Notes: generated from the sequence alone by a model not told the origin. A stretch of 64,000 nt of DNA from Flavobacterium sp. 83 (GCF_000744835.1 NZ_JQMS01000001.1:1550001-1614000); one strand, 5' to 3'. Positions 19,259 to 27,928 are shown, counted from the stretch's first letter. Numbers and translations are program-made.

Positions 19259-19634
19259 ACAATTCTATTTTTGGACAGCTTTAACTTGGACAGGTTTAAT
19301 CATTTTTTTTTGTTTAATTAAATCAAGTGATATTCCTGTTGTTAAAATTACAAATTTAGATAAAGTTGTACATGCATTTTTTCATTTGGTGCTTACATTA
19401 CTTTGGTTTTTCTTTCTTAAGAAGCAATCAAATAGTTTAGCTATTTTTAAGCCTTTGGTATTTTCCTTTATAATTTCCATTTTTTTTGGAATAGCGATTG
19501 AAATTGCACAGACATTATTTACAACAACCAGAAAAGGTGATTTGCTTGATGTTTTAGCAAATTTATCTGGAGCGACTCTTGCTGTTTGTATAATTTTGTT
19601 TTTTAATAAGTACACGAACTTAAATAAAGTTTGA
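19251..19634 (+). CDS. VanZ-like membrane protein
   Basis: A protein of about 127 residues when started at GTG 19251, which overlaps the end of gcvH by 8 bases. The longer in-frame reading from 19191 lies wholly inside gcvH and is unlikely. It has four hydrophobic segments and the VanZ-family pattern: [12 protein letters not shown] in the second segment and an acidic/polar [11 protein letters not shown] then [15 protein letters not shown] near the end. VanZ relatives are linked to glycopeptide tolerance in Gram-positives, but the role of short bacteroidote versions is unknown. Probably co-translated with gcvH. Confidence 0.8.
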   Translation: MPKQFYFWTALTWTGLIIFFCLIKSSDIPVVKITNLDKVVHAFFHLVLTLLWFFFLKKQSNSLAIFKPLVFSFIISIFFGIAIEIAQTLFTTTRKGDLLDVLANLSGATLAVCIILFFNKYTNLNKV

Positions 19635-19644
19635 TACGGATTAT

Positions 19645-19668
19645 AATCCCACTTCGGTGGGATTTTTT
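19645..19668 (+). terminator. Rho-independent terminator after VanZ-like gene
   Basis: AATCCCAC (19645-19652), a stable TTCG tetraloop, GTGGGATT (19657-19664), then a run of T. This is a textbook terminator for the gcvH-vanZ-like unit. Confidence 0.93.
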
Positions 19669-19774
19669 TTATTTATTAAAAATGCTTTTTATTTTTAACA
19701 AGCAAGAAATTTTAAAATAAGATTGCATCTTTACGAAGTAAGTATTAATATTTAATAAATGTGAATTTAAAATG

Positions 19775-19783
19775 TATTTTTGC
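19775..19783 (+). promoter_or_regulatory. -7 element TATTTTTGC before deoC
   Basis: Fits TAnnTTTGC. Transcription near 19790 would exclude the in-frame TTG at 19787 and supports ATG 19823 as the deoC start. Confidence 0.6.
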
Positions 19784-19822
19784 TAATTGGATAGTAATAG
19801 GTTTTATCAAGCTATTAGAAAA

Positions 19823-20551
19823 ATGAATGTTAAACAATATTTAGATTCTACTTATTTAAAAACAGCAACACAGGCAGGGCTTAGTGAAGCTGATAATATT
19901 GTTATTGTTGAAAAATTTATTCTGGAAGCTATTAATGAGCATTTTAAGCTTATAATGATTCGTCCAAATATGGTTTCAATCGCTCAACAAATGATAATTG
20001 ATGCTCATTCGAATTTGCAAATAGGCACCGTTATTGATTTTCCAGAAGGAAAGTCTAGTGTGGAAGATAAACTTTTAGAAGCAATTAAAGCCATAGAATA
20101 TGGAGCTGATGATTTAGATTTTGTTTGTAATTATGAAGCGTTCAAAAATGGCGAAATTGATTTGGTTAAAGATGAAGTTCTAAAATGTACACTATTAGGG
20201 CTTGAAAATAATAAAGTTGTAAAATGGATTATAGAAGTGGCTGCATTAAACGATAAAGAGATTGTGCAATTATCTGCTTTGATAAAAAATGTAGTTATTT
20301 CAAATTTTAAAGAAGAATTGTACCAATCGGTTTTTGTAAAATCATCAACAGGGTTTTATAAAACTGAACATAATTTGCCAAACGGAGCCACAATTCCAGC
20401 CATTATTATGATGTTAGAAAATGCTTCGCCGCTTCCTGTTAAAGCAGCTGGTGGAGTAAGAACTTATGAAGAAGCTGTTGAGATGATTCGTCTGGGGGTA
20501 AAACGAATAGGGACTTCTGGAGCAAAAGCAATTGCTAACGGACAAAATTAA
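19823..20551 (+). CDS. deoC: Deoxyribose-phosphate aldolase
   Basis: A class I aldolase of 242 residues, counted from ATG 19823, that splits 2-deoxyribose-5-phosphate to glyceraldehyde-3-phosphate and acetaldehyde. The Schiff-base lysine is in VFVKSSTGF (K173) and the second active-site lysine in PVKAAGGVRT (K207). An early IGTVIDFPEG motif also fits the family. The length is normal. A promoter element precedes it; remB follows after 34 bases. This order agrees with my memory of the F. johnsoniae sprA-gcvH-vanZ-deoC-remB region. Confidence 0.93.
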   Translation: MNVKQYLDSTYLKTATQAGLSEADNIVIVEKFILEAINEHFKLIMIRPNMVSIAQQMIIDAHSNLQIGTVIDFPEGKSSVEDKLLEAIKAIEYGADDLDFVCNYEAFKNGEIDLVKDEVLKCTLLGLENNKVVKWIIEVAALNDKEIVQLSALIKNVVISNFKEELYQSVFVKSSTGFYKTEHNLPNGATIPAIIMMLENASPLPVKAAGGVRTYEEAVEMIRLGVKRIGTSGAKAIANGQN

Positions 20552-20585
20552 AAAATAGATTATTAAATTCACAAGAAAAACCAAT

Positions 20586-22709
20586 ATGAAAAAGGGGTTG
20601 TTAACGTTACTTTTATTATTTTATTCGTTTTTTATTTATTCGCAAGACATAAATAATATTGAAAATCAATCAAGACTTTCAGCTGAACGATTTCCTGTTT
20701 TTTTGAATTGCGAAAATCTGCAATCTAAGCAATTGGAGAAGTGTTTTTATTACCAAGTGCAAAATTTTGTTTTTCAGAATTTTCAAATTCCTGAAAATCT
20801 AAAACAAAATAATTTCAAAGGTAATGTGGAAGTGCTTTTTGAAGTTGATGCTAATGGCGTTTTTAAAGTAATTTATGTAAATGCTACTGATGAGGGTTTG
20901 ATAAAAGAAACTAAACGAGTTTTTGGAGTATTCCCAAAAATTAAATCGTCAACTTATAATGGAAAACCAATGTATTCTAGGTACACAATTACCATTGCGA
21001 TTCCGTTAAAAAACCCAGAGTTGTTAGCCTCCGAAGTGCTCACTCGTGCAGAAATTTTGCCAAATAAAACTAAACAGCTTACCGAATTAGATAGTATTGT
21101 TTATAAAAAATTCAATAGCCCTCAGTTTGAAAGTCATTTGAATATTCCTTTTTCGCATAGTTTTTATTCTCAGTTTGATGCATCTTTAAATCAAGTTGGC
21201 AGCAATAATCACACCGCATCAAAACCGTATACGTATACAGAAGTTTCAAAATATTATGATTTTAATTCGGTAAATGATAAGCTAAAGAAAAATGTTTCCG
21301 GTTGGTGGGCAAGAAAACTATGGAATGAAAGTACAGTCGAAATTCAAGGAGACGGCTACTGGTTCACTTTTAATCCTATTTTAGATTTACAAGTTGGTAA
21401 GGCATCTCAAACTAAAGCTAATTACACTTACGTAAATACTCGAGGGATTAATTTTCGTGGAGGATTAGGAACGCAAATTAATTTTACGGCTACTGTTTTT
21501 GAAAGTCAGGGACGATTTGCGGATTACTATAATCGGTATGCAGTATCTATAAAGCCTTCAGGTGGGAATCCTGCAATTATTCCAGGTATGGGAATTGCTA
21601 AGGATTTTAAAACAGATGCGTATGATTTTCCTTTGGCTGAAGCTAATTTAACTTTTGCTCCTAGTAAATATTTTGATTTGCAATTGGGTTATGGGAGAAA
21701 TTTTATAGGAGATGGATACCGTTCCTTGCTAGAAAGTGACGGAGCGAGTCCGTATCCATATTTTAAAATAAATACTAATTTTTGGAAAATTAAATATACA
21801 AATACCTACATGTGGCTTAAAGATGTTCGTCCGGAGGTTACTCTAGAAAAAACATATGCTACGAAATTTATGGCAAATCATTATTTGAGTTGGAATGTGT
21901 CTAATAAATTGAATCTTGGTTTCTTTGAATCTGTAATTTGGACAGATACGAATAACAGAGGATTTGATATGAATTTTGTTAACCCAATTATATTTTATCG
22001 ATCAGTTGAATTTGCTTCCTCAGCGAGAAGCGGAAATGCGCTTTTGGGATTGACTTATAAATATAAAGTGAATAATCAAATTAATACCTACGGACAGTTT
22101 CTTCTTGATGAATTTTCTCTTGGAGATGTAAAAAAAGGCGACAATAGTTGGAAAAATAAATTTGGATATCAATTAGGGTTGAAATATTATAATGCTTTTC
22201 ATATTGATAATTTGGTATTGCAGTTAGAGTACAATCATGTACGTCCTTATGTGTATTCCCATAGTAATCCCATTACAAATTATGGACATAACAATCAAAG
22301 TATAGGGCATCAATGGGGAGGGAATTTCAAGGAATTTTTAGTTATAGCCCGTTATCATAAAGATAGGTATTTTGCTGATGCAAAAATAACTATGGGTACC
22401 CGAGGATTGGATTTTGATACAGCAGAAGATAGTTATAATTATGGAGGTAATATCTATAAGGATTATGACGAAAACAGAGCTTTAGATAGCGGTGTAAAAG
22501 TAGGTCAGGGCAATAAAACGTCGGTTTTTATCACGGATATTCAAGCTGGGTATTTGATAAATCCATCAACTAATCTAAAACTTTTTGGAAGCTATATTTA
22601 TAGAAGTTTTGATCCAACAAAGAATACCGCAACTACTTTTAATGAAAGTACTAATTGGTTTACTTTAGGGGTGCGTTCTGATGTTTTTAACTGGTATTTT
22701 GATTATTAG
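20586..22709 (+). CDS. remB: Gliding motility protein RemB
   Basis: A 707-residue exported protein beginning with a signal peptide (MKKGLLTLLLLFYSFFIYSQ). Residues about 75-145 resemble the TonB C-terminal fold (KGNVEVLFEVDANGVFKVIY). The rest is rich in beta-strands with Tyr/Trp/Asn and ends FNWYFDY, indicating an outer-membrane barrel. Size, neighbours (sprA, gcvH, deoC) and composition match RemB, a gliding-related protein of F. johnsoniae. Its exact biochemical role is not known to me. The following ctaB promoter makes it the end of its unit. Confidence 0.8.
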   Translation: MKKGLLTLLLLFYSFFIYSQDINNIENQSRLSAERFPVFLNCENLQSKQLEKCFYYQVQNFVFQNFQIPENLKQNNFKGNVEVLFEVDANGVFKVIYVNATDEGLIKETKRVFGVFPKIKSSTYNGKPMYSRYTITIAIPLKNPELLASEVLTRAEILPNKTKQLTELDSIVYKKFNSPQFESHLNIPFSHSFYSQFDASLNQVGSNNHTASKPYTYTEVSKYYDFNSVNDKLKKNVSGWWARKLWNESTVEIQGDGYWFTFNPILDLQVGKASQTKANYTYVNTRGINFRGGLGTQINFTATVFESQGRFADYYNRYAVSIKPSGGNPAIIPGMGIAKDFKTDAYDFPLAEANLTFAPSKYFDLQLGYGRNFIGDGYRSLLESDGASPYPYFKINTNFWKIKYTNTYMWLKDVRPEVTLEKTYATKFMANHYLSWNVSNKLNLGFFESVIWTDTNNRGFDMNFVNPIIFYRSVEFASSARSGNALLGLTYKYKVNNQINTYGQFLLDEFSLGDVKKGDNSWKNKFGYQLGLKYYNAFHIDNLVLQLEYNHVRPYVYSHSNPITNYGHNNQSIGHQWGGNFKEFLVIARYHKDRYFADAKITMGTRGLDFDTAEDSYNYGGNIYKDYDENRALDSGVKVGQGNKTSVFITDIQAGYLINPSTNLKLFGSYIYRSFDPTKNTATTFNESTNWFTLGVRSDVFNWYFDY

Positions 22710-22751
22710 CATTAATAATATTTCTAAAAAAGCTTTTTTATGAATTGTTTT

Positions 22752-22782
22752 TTGTCAAATCCCTTTTGATAAACTACTTTTG
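22752..22782 (+). promoter_or_regulatory. Promoter of the cytochrome-oxidase accessory operon
   Basis: TTG at 22752-22754, a 20-base spacer and TACTTTTG at 22775-22782 match the Bacteroidota promoter well. Transcription would start about 26 bases before the ctaB start codon. Confidence 0.75.
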
Positions 22783-22815
22783 CAAAAGTTTTTACAAAGC
22801 AAATAAATATTAGTA

Positions 22816-23718
22816 TTGAACGCAACACAAAATACCCTTTCATTAAAGTCTGCCTATATTGATTTCCGTGAGATTACTAAAGCACGTCTCGCTGTTAGCG
22901 TTGTGTTTTCGTCTATTGCTGGATTTATGCTCGGGATTACTGATATACATACTTTCAGTTGGATAGTATTATTAAAGCTTGCTATTGGCGGGTATTGTAT
23001 GGTAGGGGCTTCTAATGCTTTTAATCAGGTTATTGAAAAGGATTTAGATGCTTTGATGGATCGGACAAAAAACCGACCCGTTCCAGCGGGCAGAATGTCT
23101 TCTAATACTGCTTTGATTATTGCAAGTCTTCTTACTATTATTGGAATTGTATTGTTGTATACAATCAATTCTAAAACTGCTATGTTTGGCGCAATTTCTA
23201 TATTTCTTTATACAAGTGTCTATACGCCTTTGAAAACAATGACTTCGTTGTCTGTTTTTGTAGGAGCATTTCCTGGAGCAATTCCATTTATGTTGGGATG
23301 GGTCGCTGCAACTGGAGAATTTGGAATTGAAGCAGGGACTTTATTTTTAATTCAATTTTTCTGGCAGTTTCCTCATTTTTGGGCTATTGGATGGTTCTTA
23401 TATGAAGATTATGAAAAAGCAGGTTTTTTTATGCTCCCTACAGGAAAAAAAGATAAATCAACTGCTTTACAGGTTATTTTATACACAGTTTGGTTGATTA
23501 TAGCTTCACTTTTACCTGTTTTGGGTTATACGGGTCAGTTGTTTATCACGCCTGTTGCTGCTATTATTGTATTTTTACTTGGACTTTGGATGCTTTATTA
23601 TGGAGTACAATTATATAAATTACGAACGGCTAAAGCAGCGAGAACATTGATGCTTGTAAGCGTTTCTTATATTACGTTGTTACAATTGGTTTATATATTT
23701 GATAAATTTTTAAGATAG
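22816..23718 (+). CDS. ctaB: Protoheme IX farnesyltransferase (heme O synthase)
   Basis: A 300-residue UbiA-family integral membrane prenyltransferase with about eight helices. It adds farnesyl to heme B to make heme O, needed by heme-copper oxidases. The active-site loop NQVIEKDLDALMDRTKNRP is present, as is a second acidic loop YEDYEKAGFFMLP. The start is TTG at 22816; no upstream ATG exists and the next ATG is inside the first helix. It leads a tightly spaced run of oxidase genes: subunit III follows after two bases. Confidence 0.95.
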   Translation: MNATQNTLSLKSAYIDFREITKARLAVSVVFSSIAGFMLGITDIHTFSWIVLLKLAIGGYCMVGASNAFNQVIEKDLDALMDRTKNRPVPAGRMSSNTALIIASLLTIIGIVLLYTINSKTAMFGAISIFLYTSVYTPLKTMTSLSVFVGAFPGAIPFMLGWVAATGEFGIEAGTLFLIQFFWQFPHFWAIGWFLYEDYEKAGFFMLPTGKKDKSTALQVILYTVWLIIASLLPVLGYTGQLFITPVAAIIVFLLGLWMLYYGVQLYKLRTAKAARTLMLVSVSYITLLQLVYIFDKFLR

Positions 23719-23720
23719 TT

Positions 23721-24308
23721 ATGGAGATTACAATGACAACAGATGAACATAAATTGAGAACAGCGCGATCCTATAAGTTGATTTTGCTGTTTGCTATGGT
23801 TAGTATGACTATGATGTTTGCGGGACTTACTAGTGCTTTTGTGGTAAGTAAGTCTAGAACAGATTGGTTGAAAGATTTTCAACTGCCAACGGCATTTTAC
23901 TTTAGTACGGTTGCAATCATCGGATGCAGTATTACTTTTCATTTGGCAAAAAAAGCAATTCAAAAAGACAAACAAAGTGCGACTACATTATTTCTTTTGT
24001 CTACTTTAGCATTGGGAATATTATTTGTTATTTTACAGTTTGTAGGTTTTGGACAGATAGTGGCTAATGGTTATTATTTTACCGGAAGTGAAAGTTCTAT
24101 AACGACTACTTTTCTCTATATTGTAACGGTTGTGCACTTGATTCACCTTGCTGGGGGGGTAATTTCACTTCTAATTATAATTTATAATCATTTTAAACAA
24201 AAATACAATTCAGCTCAAACTCTTGGAATTGAACTAGGTGCGATGTATTGGCACTTTCTTGATTTCTTATGGGTTTATTTATTTTTATTTTTATATTTCT
24301 TTAAATAA
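23721..24308 (+). CDS. Heme-copper oxidase subunit III-like protein (short form)
   Basis: A 195-residue membrane protein with five predicted helices, of the cytochrome c oxidase subunit III/CyoC family. Conserved subunit III features include the helix with VVHLIHLAGG and the terminal YWHFLDFLWVYLF. Subunit III stabilises the catalytic core and proton uptake. It follows ctaB by two bases, and a second, longer subunit III follows. The paired arrangement suggests that the two proteins sit together in one oxidase, or that one serves a different oxidase; the sequence does not decide. Confidence 0.88.
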   Translation: MEITMTTDEHKLRTARSYKLILLFAMVSMTMMFAGLTSAFVVSKSRTDWLKDFQLPTAFYFSTVAIIGCSITFHLAKKAIQKDKQSATTLFLLSTLALGILFVILQFVGFGQIVANGYYFTGSESSITTTFLYIVTVVHLIHLAGGVISLLIIIYNHFKQKYNSAQTLGIELGAMYWHFLDFLWVYLFLFLYFFK

Positions 24309-24350
24309 TAAAAAAACGTAAATTTGGGAACTTTTTAACGAATAACTTAT

Positions 24351-25328
24351 ATGGAAGCGACAGTTACTACTGCAAATAGTGAAGGAAAAATTTGGGGAGG
24401 CGGCAATGAGCCAATGGGGTCTAGTTATGGCAAATTAATGATGTGGTTTTTTATCGTGTCAGATGCACTAACATTCTCTGGTTTTTTAGCAGCTTATGGT
24501 TTTTCTAGATTTAAATTTATTGAAACGTGGCCCTTGGCCGATGAAGTGTTCACTCACTTCCCATTTATGCACGGCGTTTCGGCCCCGATGTATTATGTGG
24601 CATTGATGACTTTTATTTTGATTTTTTCATCAGTAACAATGGTTTTAGCTGTTGATGCTGGTCATCAGATGAAAAAAGACAAAGTGACAATATATTTGTT
24701 TTTAACAATCATTGGAGGTATTATTTTCGTTGGTTCTCAAGCTTGGGAATGGAAAAACTTTATTAAAGGGGAGTACGGAGCTATTGAGACAAAAGGTGGG
24801 AGTTTACTTCAGTTTGTTGATAAAGAAGGTCACCGAGTAGCTATTGCTGATTTTGCGGCAACTTTGCCAGAGGATAGAGAGCAATTGACAAGAAATAAAG
24901 GTAAATGGTTTATGGATGAGGCGGCTATTTCGACTTATTCTGTAGCTGAAGTTCAAGCAGGTTTTAAAGCACATCCTGATCTTTTGATTAGAACAGAAAC
25001 TATCACTGCTAAAAAACAGAAAACTATTCTATCAAGAAAAGATTCTGAATTGAGATTAGCTCAAGGAAGTTTGGTTATTGAAGGAGCTAATTTAACCCAC
25101 AACGAATACGGAAGTAAATTATTTGCTGATTTCTTTTTCTTCATAACAGGATTTCACGGTTTTCACGTATTTTCAGGTATAATCATTAACATCATCATAT
25201 TTTTCAATGTTCTAGTAGGGACTTATGAAAAAAGAGGAAGTTACGAAATGGTTGAAAAAGTGGGGTTATACTGGCACTTTGTCGATTTAGTTTGGGTATT
25301 TGTATTTACGTTTTTCTACTTAGTTTAA
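24351..25328 (+). CDS. Cytochrome c oxidase subunit III with periplasmic insert
   Basis: A 325-residue subunit III. Helices are visible at about 28-50, 80-102, 112-132, 257-290 and 305-325, with the conserved GFHGFHVFSG and YWHFVDLVWVFVF motifs. Between the third and fourth helices lies a soluble stretch of over 100 residues (about 140-255), absent from classical subunit III. It is charged and includes RKDSELRLAQGSLVIEGANL. The gene lies 42 bases after the short subunit III and 16 before subunit IV, in the same operon. Confidence 0.9.
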   Translation: MEATVTTANSEGKIWGGGNEPMGSSYGKLMMWFFIVSDALTFSGFLAAYGFSRFKFIETWPLADEVFTHFPFMHGVSAPMYYVALMTFILIFSSVTMVLAVDAGHQMKKDKVTIYLFLTIIGGIIFVGSQAWEWKNFIKGEYGAIETKGGSLLQFVDKEGHRVAIADFAATLPEDREQLTRNKGKWFMDEAAISTYSVAEVQAGFKAHPDLLIRTETITAKKQKTILSRKDSELRLAQGSLVIEGANLTHNEYGSKLFADFFFFITGFHGFHVFSGIIINIIIFFNVLVGTYEKRGSYEMVEKVGLYWHFVDLVWVFVFTFFYLV

Positions 25329-25344
25329 TTTTAGATTTATCATT

Positions 25345-25695
25345 ATGTCACACGAACATGTTTCTAATACAAAAAGAATTTGGACAGTTTTTGCTCTTTT
25401 GTCTGTAATAACTATTGTTGAAGTAATTTTTGGAATTATAAAGCCAGATGCTCTTCATATGAATAGTTTTATGGCAATGAGTTTGTTAAACTGGTTATTC
25501 ATAATTTTAACACTTGTAAAAGCATATTTTATTGTATGGGCCTTCATGCACATGGAAGGAGAAAAAAGTACTCTAAGAAATGCAGTTGTTTTACCAGTAA
25601 TTTTTTTAATATTATATTTACTTTTCATTCTTTTGACTGAAGGGAATTATATTTATGAGGTTTTTAAGAATTCTACGATTAAATGGAATTTTTAA
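25345..25695 (+). CDS. Cytochrome c oxidase subunit IV (CyoD/COX4-pro type)
   Basis: A 116-residue protein with three hydrophobic segments, of the prokaryotic oxidase subunit IV family. It begins MSHEHVSNTKRIWTVF, and the central AYFIVWAFMHMEGEKSTLR loop is characteristic. The family assists assembly of the oxidase core. It is the last gene before a strong terminator at 25711-25740. Confidence 0.88.
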   Translation: MSHEHVSNTKRIWTVFALLSVITIVEVIFGIIKPDALHMNSFMAMSLLNWLFIILTLVKAYFIVWAFMHMEGEKSTLRNAVVLPVIFLILYLLFILLTEGNYIYEVFKNSTIKWNF

Positions 25696-25710
25696 CAAGA
25701 TATTAATTCA

Positions 25711-25740
25711 AAAAAAGGGTACGCATTGCGTGCCTTTTTT
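25711..25740 (+). terminator. Terminator after oxidase subunit IV gene
   Basis: An A-run, then GGTACGC-ATT-GCGTGCC with one wobble pair, then a run of T. It ends exactly where the next promoter element begins. Confidence 0.85.
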
Positions 25741-25748
25741 TATTTTTG
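25741..25748 (+). promoter_or_regulatory. -7 element TATTTTTG for the SCO operon
   Basis: TATTTTTG directly abuts the preceding terminator and lies 22 bases before ATG 25771. It excludes the longer reading from 25726, which would start within the terminator hairpin. Confidence 0.65.
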
Positions 25749-25770
25749 TACTTTAAATTTTATCATTGTA

Positions 25771-26412
25771 ATGAAAAAAAATATTGTTCTTTTTGTACTT
25801 TTTATTTTGCCTATTGTAGCCTATCTTTTTTTTGCATCAGGTATAAATAGTTTTACTAAGTTACCTATTATTACTCCTAAAGTTGCTGATTTTGGAAACT
25901 GGAAATCACTTAAAGGTGAAAAAGTTAGTTTGAATAATAAGATAACTATTTTAGGTTTTTCGGGGACTGAAATTCTTAAAAACAGAGGTAATTTTTTTAA
26001 TCTTAATGAAAAAATATATCAGCAATACCACACTTTCAAAGATTTACAATTTGTTGTGATTTGTCCTTTAGGAACTGAAAAGGATGCTGATAAAGTAGTA
26101 ACTGCATTAGGAGCTTTTACAGATGTTAGCCAATGGCATTTTGTGTTTACTTCACCGCAAGAAATAAGTGGTTATTATAAACAACTTAAACTAGTTGGAA
26201 AACTTGATGAAAATTTAGGGACTCCAAATGTTTATATTGTAGATAAAGTCAGAAATCTAAGAGGAAGAAAGAAGAATAAGGAATACAAAGAAGGATATAA
26301 TACCTTTCATCCAGCCGATTTGAGTAACGAGATGCTTGATGATTTTAGGGTGATTTTATATGAATACCGTGCAGCCCTTAAGAAAAATCATAATGCAACT
26401 AAAGAACTTTAA
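25771..26412 (+). CDS. Membrane-anchored SCO/thioredoxin-like protein lacking CxxxC
   Basis: A 213-residue protein with one N-terminal membrane anchor (IVLFVLFILPIVAYLFF) and a soluble domain predicted outside the cytoplasm. Secondary-structure pattern and position next to a real SCO gene suggest a thioredoxin-like fold: strands KITILGFSG and LQFVVICPLG, then NLGTPNVYIVDK near the cis-Pro position. The copper-binding CxxxC of SCO is missing; only one cysteine occurs in the soluble part. It probably acts beside SCO in oxidase copper-centre assembly, perhaps as a structural partner. That function is inference. Confidence 0.6.
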   Translation: MKKNIVLFVLFILPIVAYLFFASGINSFTKLPIITPKVADFGNWKSLKGEKVSLNNKITILGFSGTEILKNRGNFFNLNEKIYQQYHTFKDLQFVVICPLGTEKDADKVVTALGAFTDVSQWHFVFTSPQEISGYYKQLKLVGKLDENLGTPNVYIVDKVRNLRGRKKNKEYKEGYNTFHPADLSNEMLDDFRVILYEYRAALKKNHNATKEL

Positions 26413-26424
26413 TTTTTAGAAATA

Positions 26425-27111
26425 ATGCTTAAAAACAAATCTTACATAGGAATCTCCTTTATAATTTTACTTTTTGGAATTTATGCAGTACCAAAAATAA
26501 TTAATAGAATAGAAAACAATGATGTAGTAAAAGGAGATCGATTGGATAAAGTAGGATTAACTGCTAAACATGATGACAAATTAGTGAAAATTGGTCCAGC
26601 TCCAAAATTTGAATTAGTGAACCAGGATAATGTTAAAATTACAAATGAGACTTATAAGGATAAAGTTTATGTCTTAGAATTTTTCTTTACTACTTGTCCT
26701 TCTATTTGTCCAAAGATGAATTTGAGTATGTTAGCTATTGAAAATACTTTTTTTGGAAATCCTAATTTTGGAATTGTATCAATTACTATAGACCCTATAC
26801 ATGATACTCCGGCTATTTTGAAAGCACATGCTAAATTATTGGGGGTAAAATCATCTAATTGGAATTTCCTTACAGGAGACAGAGAATATATTTTTGGACT
26901 TGCCAATAAAGGCTTCAATTTATATGTTGGGGAAAACAGTAAAGTAAGTGGTGGTTTTGAGCATTCAGGATTGTTTGCCTTAATTGATAAAAATGGAAAT
27001 ATCCGTTGTAGAAAAGATGATTTTGGTAACCCGATTTTATATTATGATGGATTAGATAAAAAAGGGGTTAGAGATATTCAACAAGATATTAATATTTTAT
27101 TAAAAGATTAA
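26425..27111 (+). CDS. SCO1/SenC-family copper chaperone
   Basis: A 228-residue anchored thioredoxin-fold protein of the SCO family, which delivers copper or reduces cysteines at the CuA site of cytochrome c oxidase. The copper ligands C91 and C95 are in TTCPSICPKM and H180 is in FEHSG. One membrane helix lies at residues 6-24. It follows the cysteine-poor relative by 12 bases and precedes a DUF420 gene by 2 bases, so all are one operon. Confidence 0.93.
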   Translation: MLKNKSYIGISFIILLFGIYAVPKIINRIENNDVVKGDRLDKVGLTAKHDDKLVKIGPAPKFELVNQDNVKITNETYKDKVYVLEFFFTTCPSICPKMNLSMLAIENTFFGNPNFGIVSITIDPIHDTPAILKAHAKLLGVKSSNWNFLTGDREYIFGLANKGFNLYVGENSKVSGGFEHSGLFALIDKNGNIRCRKDDFGNPILYYDGLDKKGVRDIQQDINILLKD

Positions 27112-27113
27112 AA

Positions 27114-27656
27114 ATGGAAGAGAATTCACTTGAAGAAAAATTCAGCAAATTTATTATAATTATTTCGGTTGTAATTCCTGTAGTAGTTGCTATCTTATTT
27201 GGTGTAAAGTTAAAAGATTTTGGTTACAGTGTGGAGCCACTATCTTTTTTACCACCGATTTACGCAACAACAAATGGATTAACGGCTATTATTTTAGTTG
27301 TAGCTGTAATTGCAATAAAAAATGGCAAAAGAAAATTACACGAACAGTTAATGACAAGTGCAATTGTGTTGTCAGTAGCTTTTCTGGTAATGTATGTAGC
27401 TTATCATATGACTGCTGATTCTACTAAATTTGGTGGTGAAGGAGTTGTTAGATACGTATATTTCTTCATCTTGATTACACATATTATATTATCAATAGTA
27501 ATTATTCCTCTTGTTATGATTACTTATGTTAGAGCTTTGTCATCAAGATTCGATAAGCATAAAAAAATTGCCAAAATAACTTTTCCTATTTGGTTATATG
27601 TAGCAGTTACTGGCGTAGTTGTTTACTTAATGATTTCTCCTTATTATGTTCAATAA
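27114..27656 (+). CDS. DUF420 family membrane protein
   Basis: A 180-residue protein with five predicted helices, of the DUF420/CtaM-like family found beside oxidase assembly genes. Conserved polar positions in the membrane include the Asn in PPIYATTNGLTA, AYHMTADSTKFGG and ITHIILS histidines, and the terminal WLYVAVTGVVVYLM. In Bacillus the related CtaM is needed for cytochrome a-type oxidase maturation; the same role is inferred here. It starts 2 bases after SCO and overlaps or adjoins the next small gene. Confidence 0.85.
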   Translation: MEENSLEEKFSKFIIIISVVIPVVVAILFGVKLKDFGYSVEPLSFLPPIYATTNGLTAIILVVAVIAIKNGKRKLHEQLMTSAIVLSVAFLVMYVAYHMTADSTKFGGEGVVRYVYFFILITHIILSIVIIPLVMITYVRALSSRFDKHKKIAKITFPIWLYVAVTGVVVYLMISPYYVQ

Positions 27657-27663
27657 AGAAAAA

Positions 27664-27915
27664 ATGAAAAAGAGTGTGTCAATGCCATTTTCAAGATTTG
27701 TAAAAACGAGTTTTTTTCTTCTGGTGTCTTTATTTTTATACCTACCGGTAAATGCTCAGTGTGCCATGTGCCGTGCTGCATTATCTGGCGAAGGGAATAA
27801 GGTCAAAGCAGCAGCCGTAAATGACGGAATTGTTTATTTAATGGTCATACCATATGTTCTTGTTGCAGGTATTGGTTATGCAGTGTATCGCATGAGAAAG
27901 AATAAATCGAAATAG
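27664..27915 (+). CDS. Small exported membrane protein with CAMC motif
   Basis: About 83 residues from ATG 27664; an alternative in-frame ATG at 27646 overlaps the end of the DUF420 gene and cannot be excluded. It has a signal-like hydrophobic segment ending VNAQ, then CAMCRAALSGEGNK, then one membrane helix (VYLMVIPYVLVAGIGYAVY) and a basic tail. The CxxC exposed outside the inner membrane suits metal or thiol chemistry in oxidase assembly, in line with the neighbours. I do not know a named family for it. Confidence 0.7.
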   Translation: MKKSVSMPFSRFVKTSFFLLVSLFLYLPVNAQCAMCRAALSGEGNKVKAAAVNDGIVYLMVIPYVLVAGIGYAVYRMRKNKSK

Positions 27916-27928
27916 TTTTTTATCAAGA

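Noticed and set aside
25726..25770. Longer start for the SCO-like protein
   Set aside because: It begins inside a terminator hairpin and a -7 element; ATG 25771 gives a clean membrane anchor.
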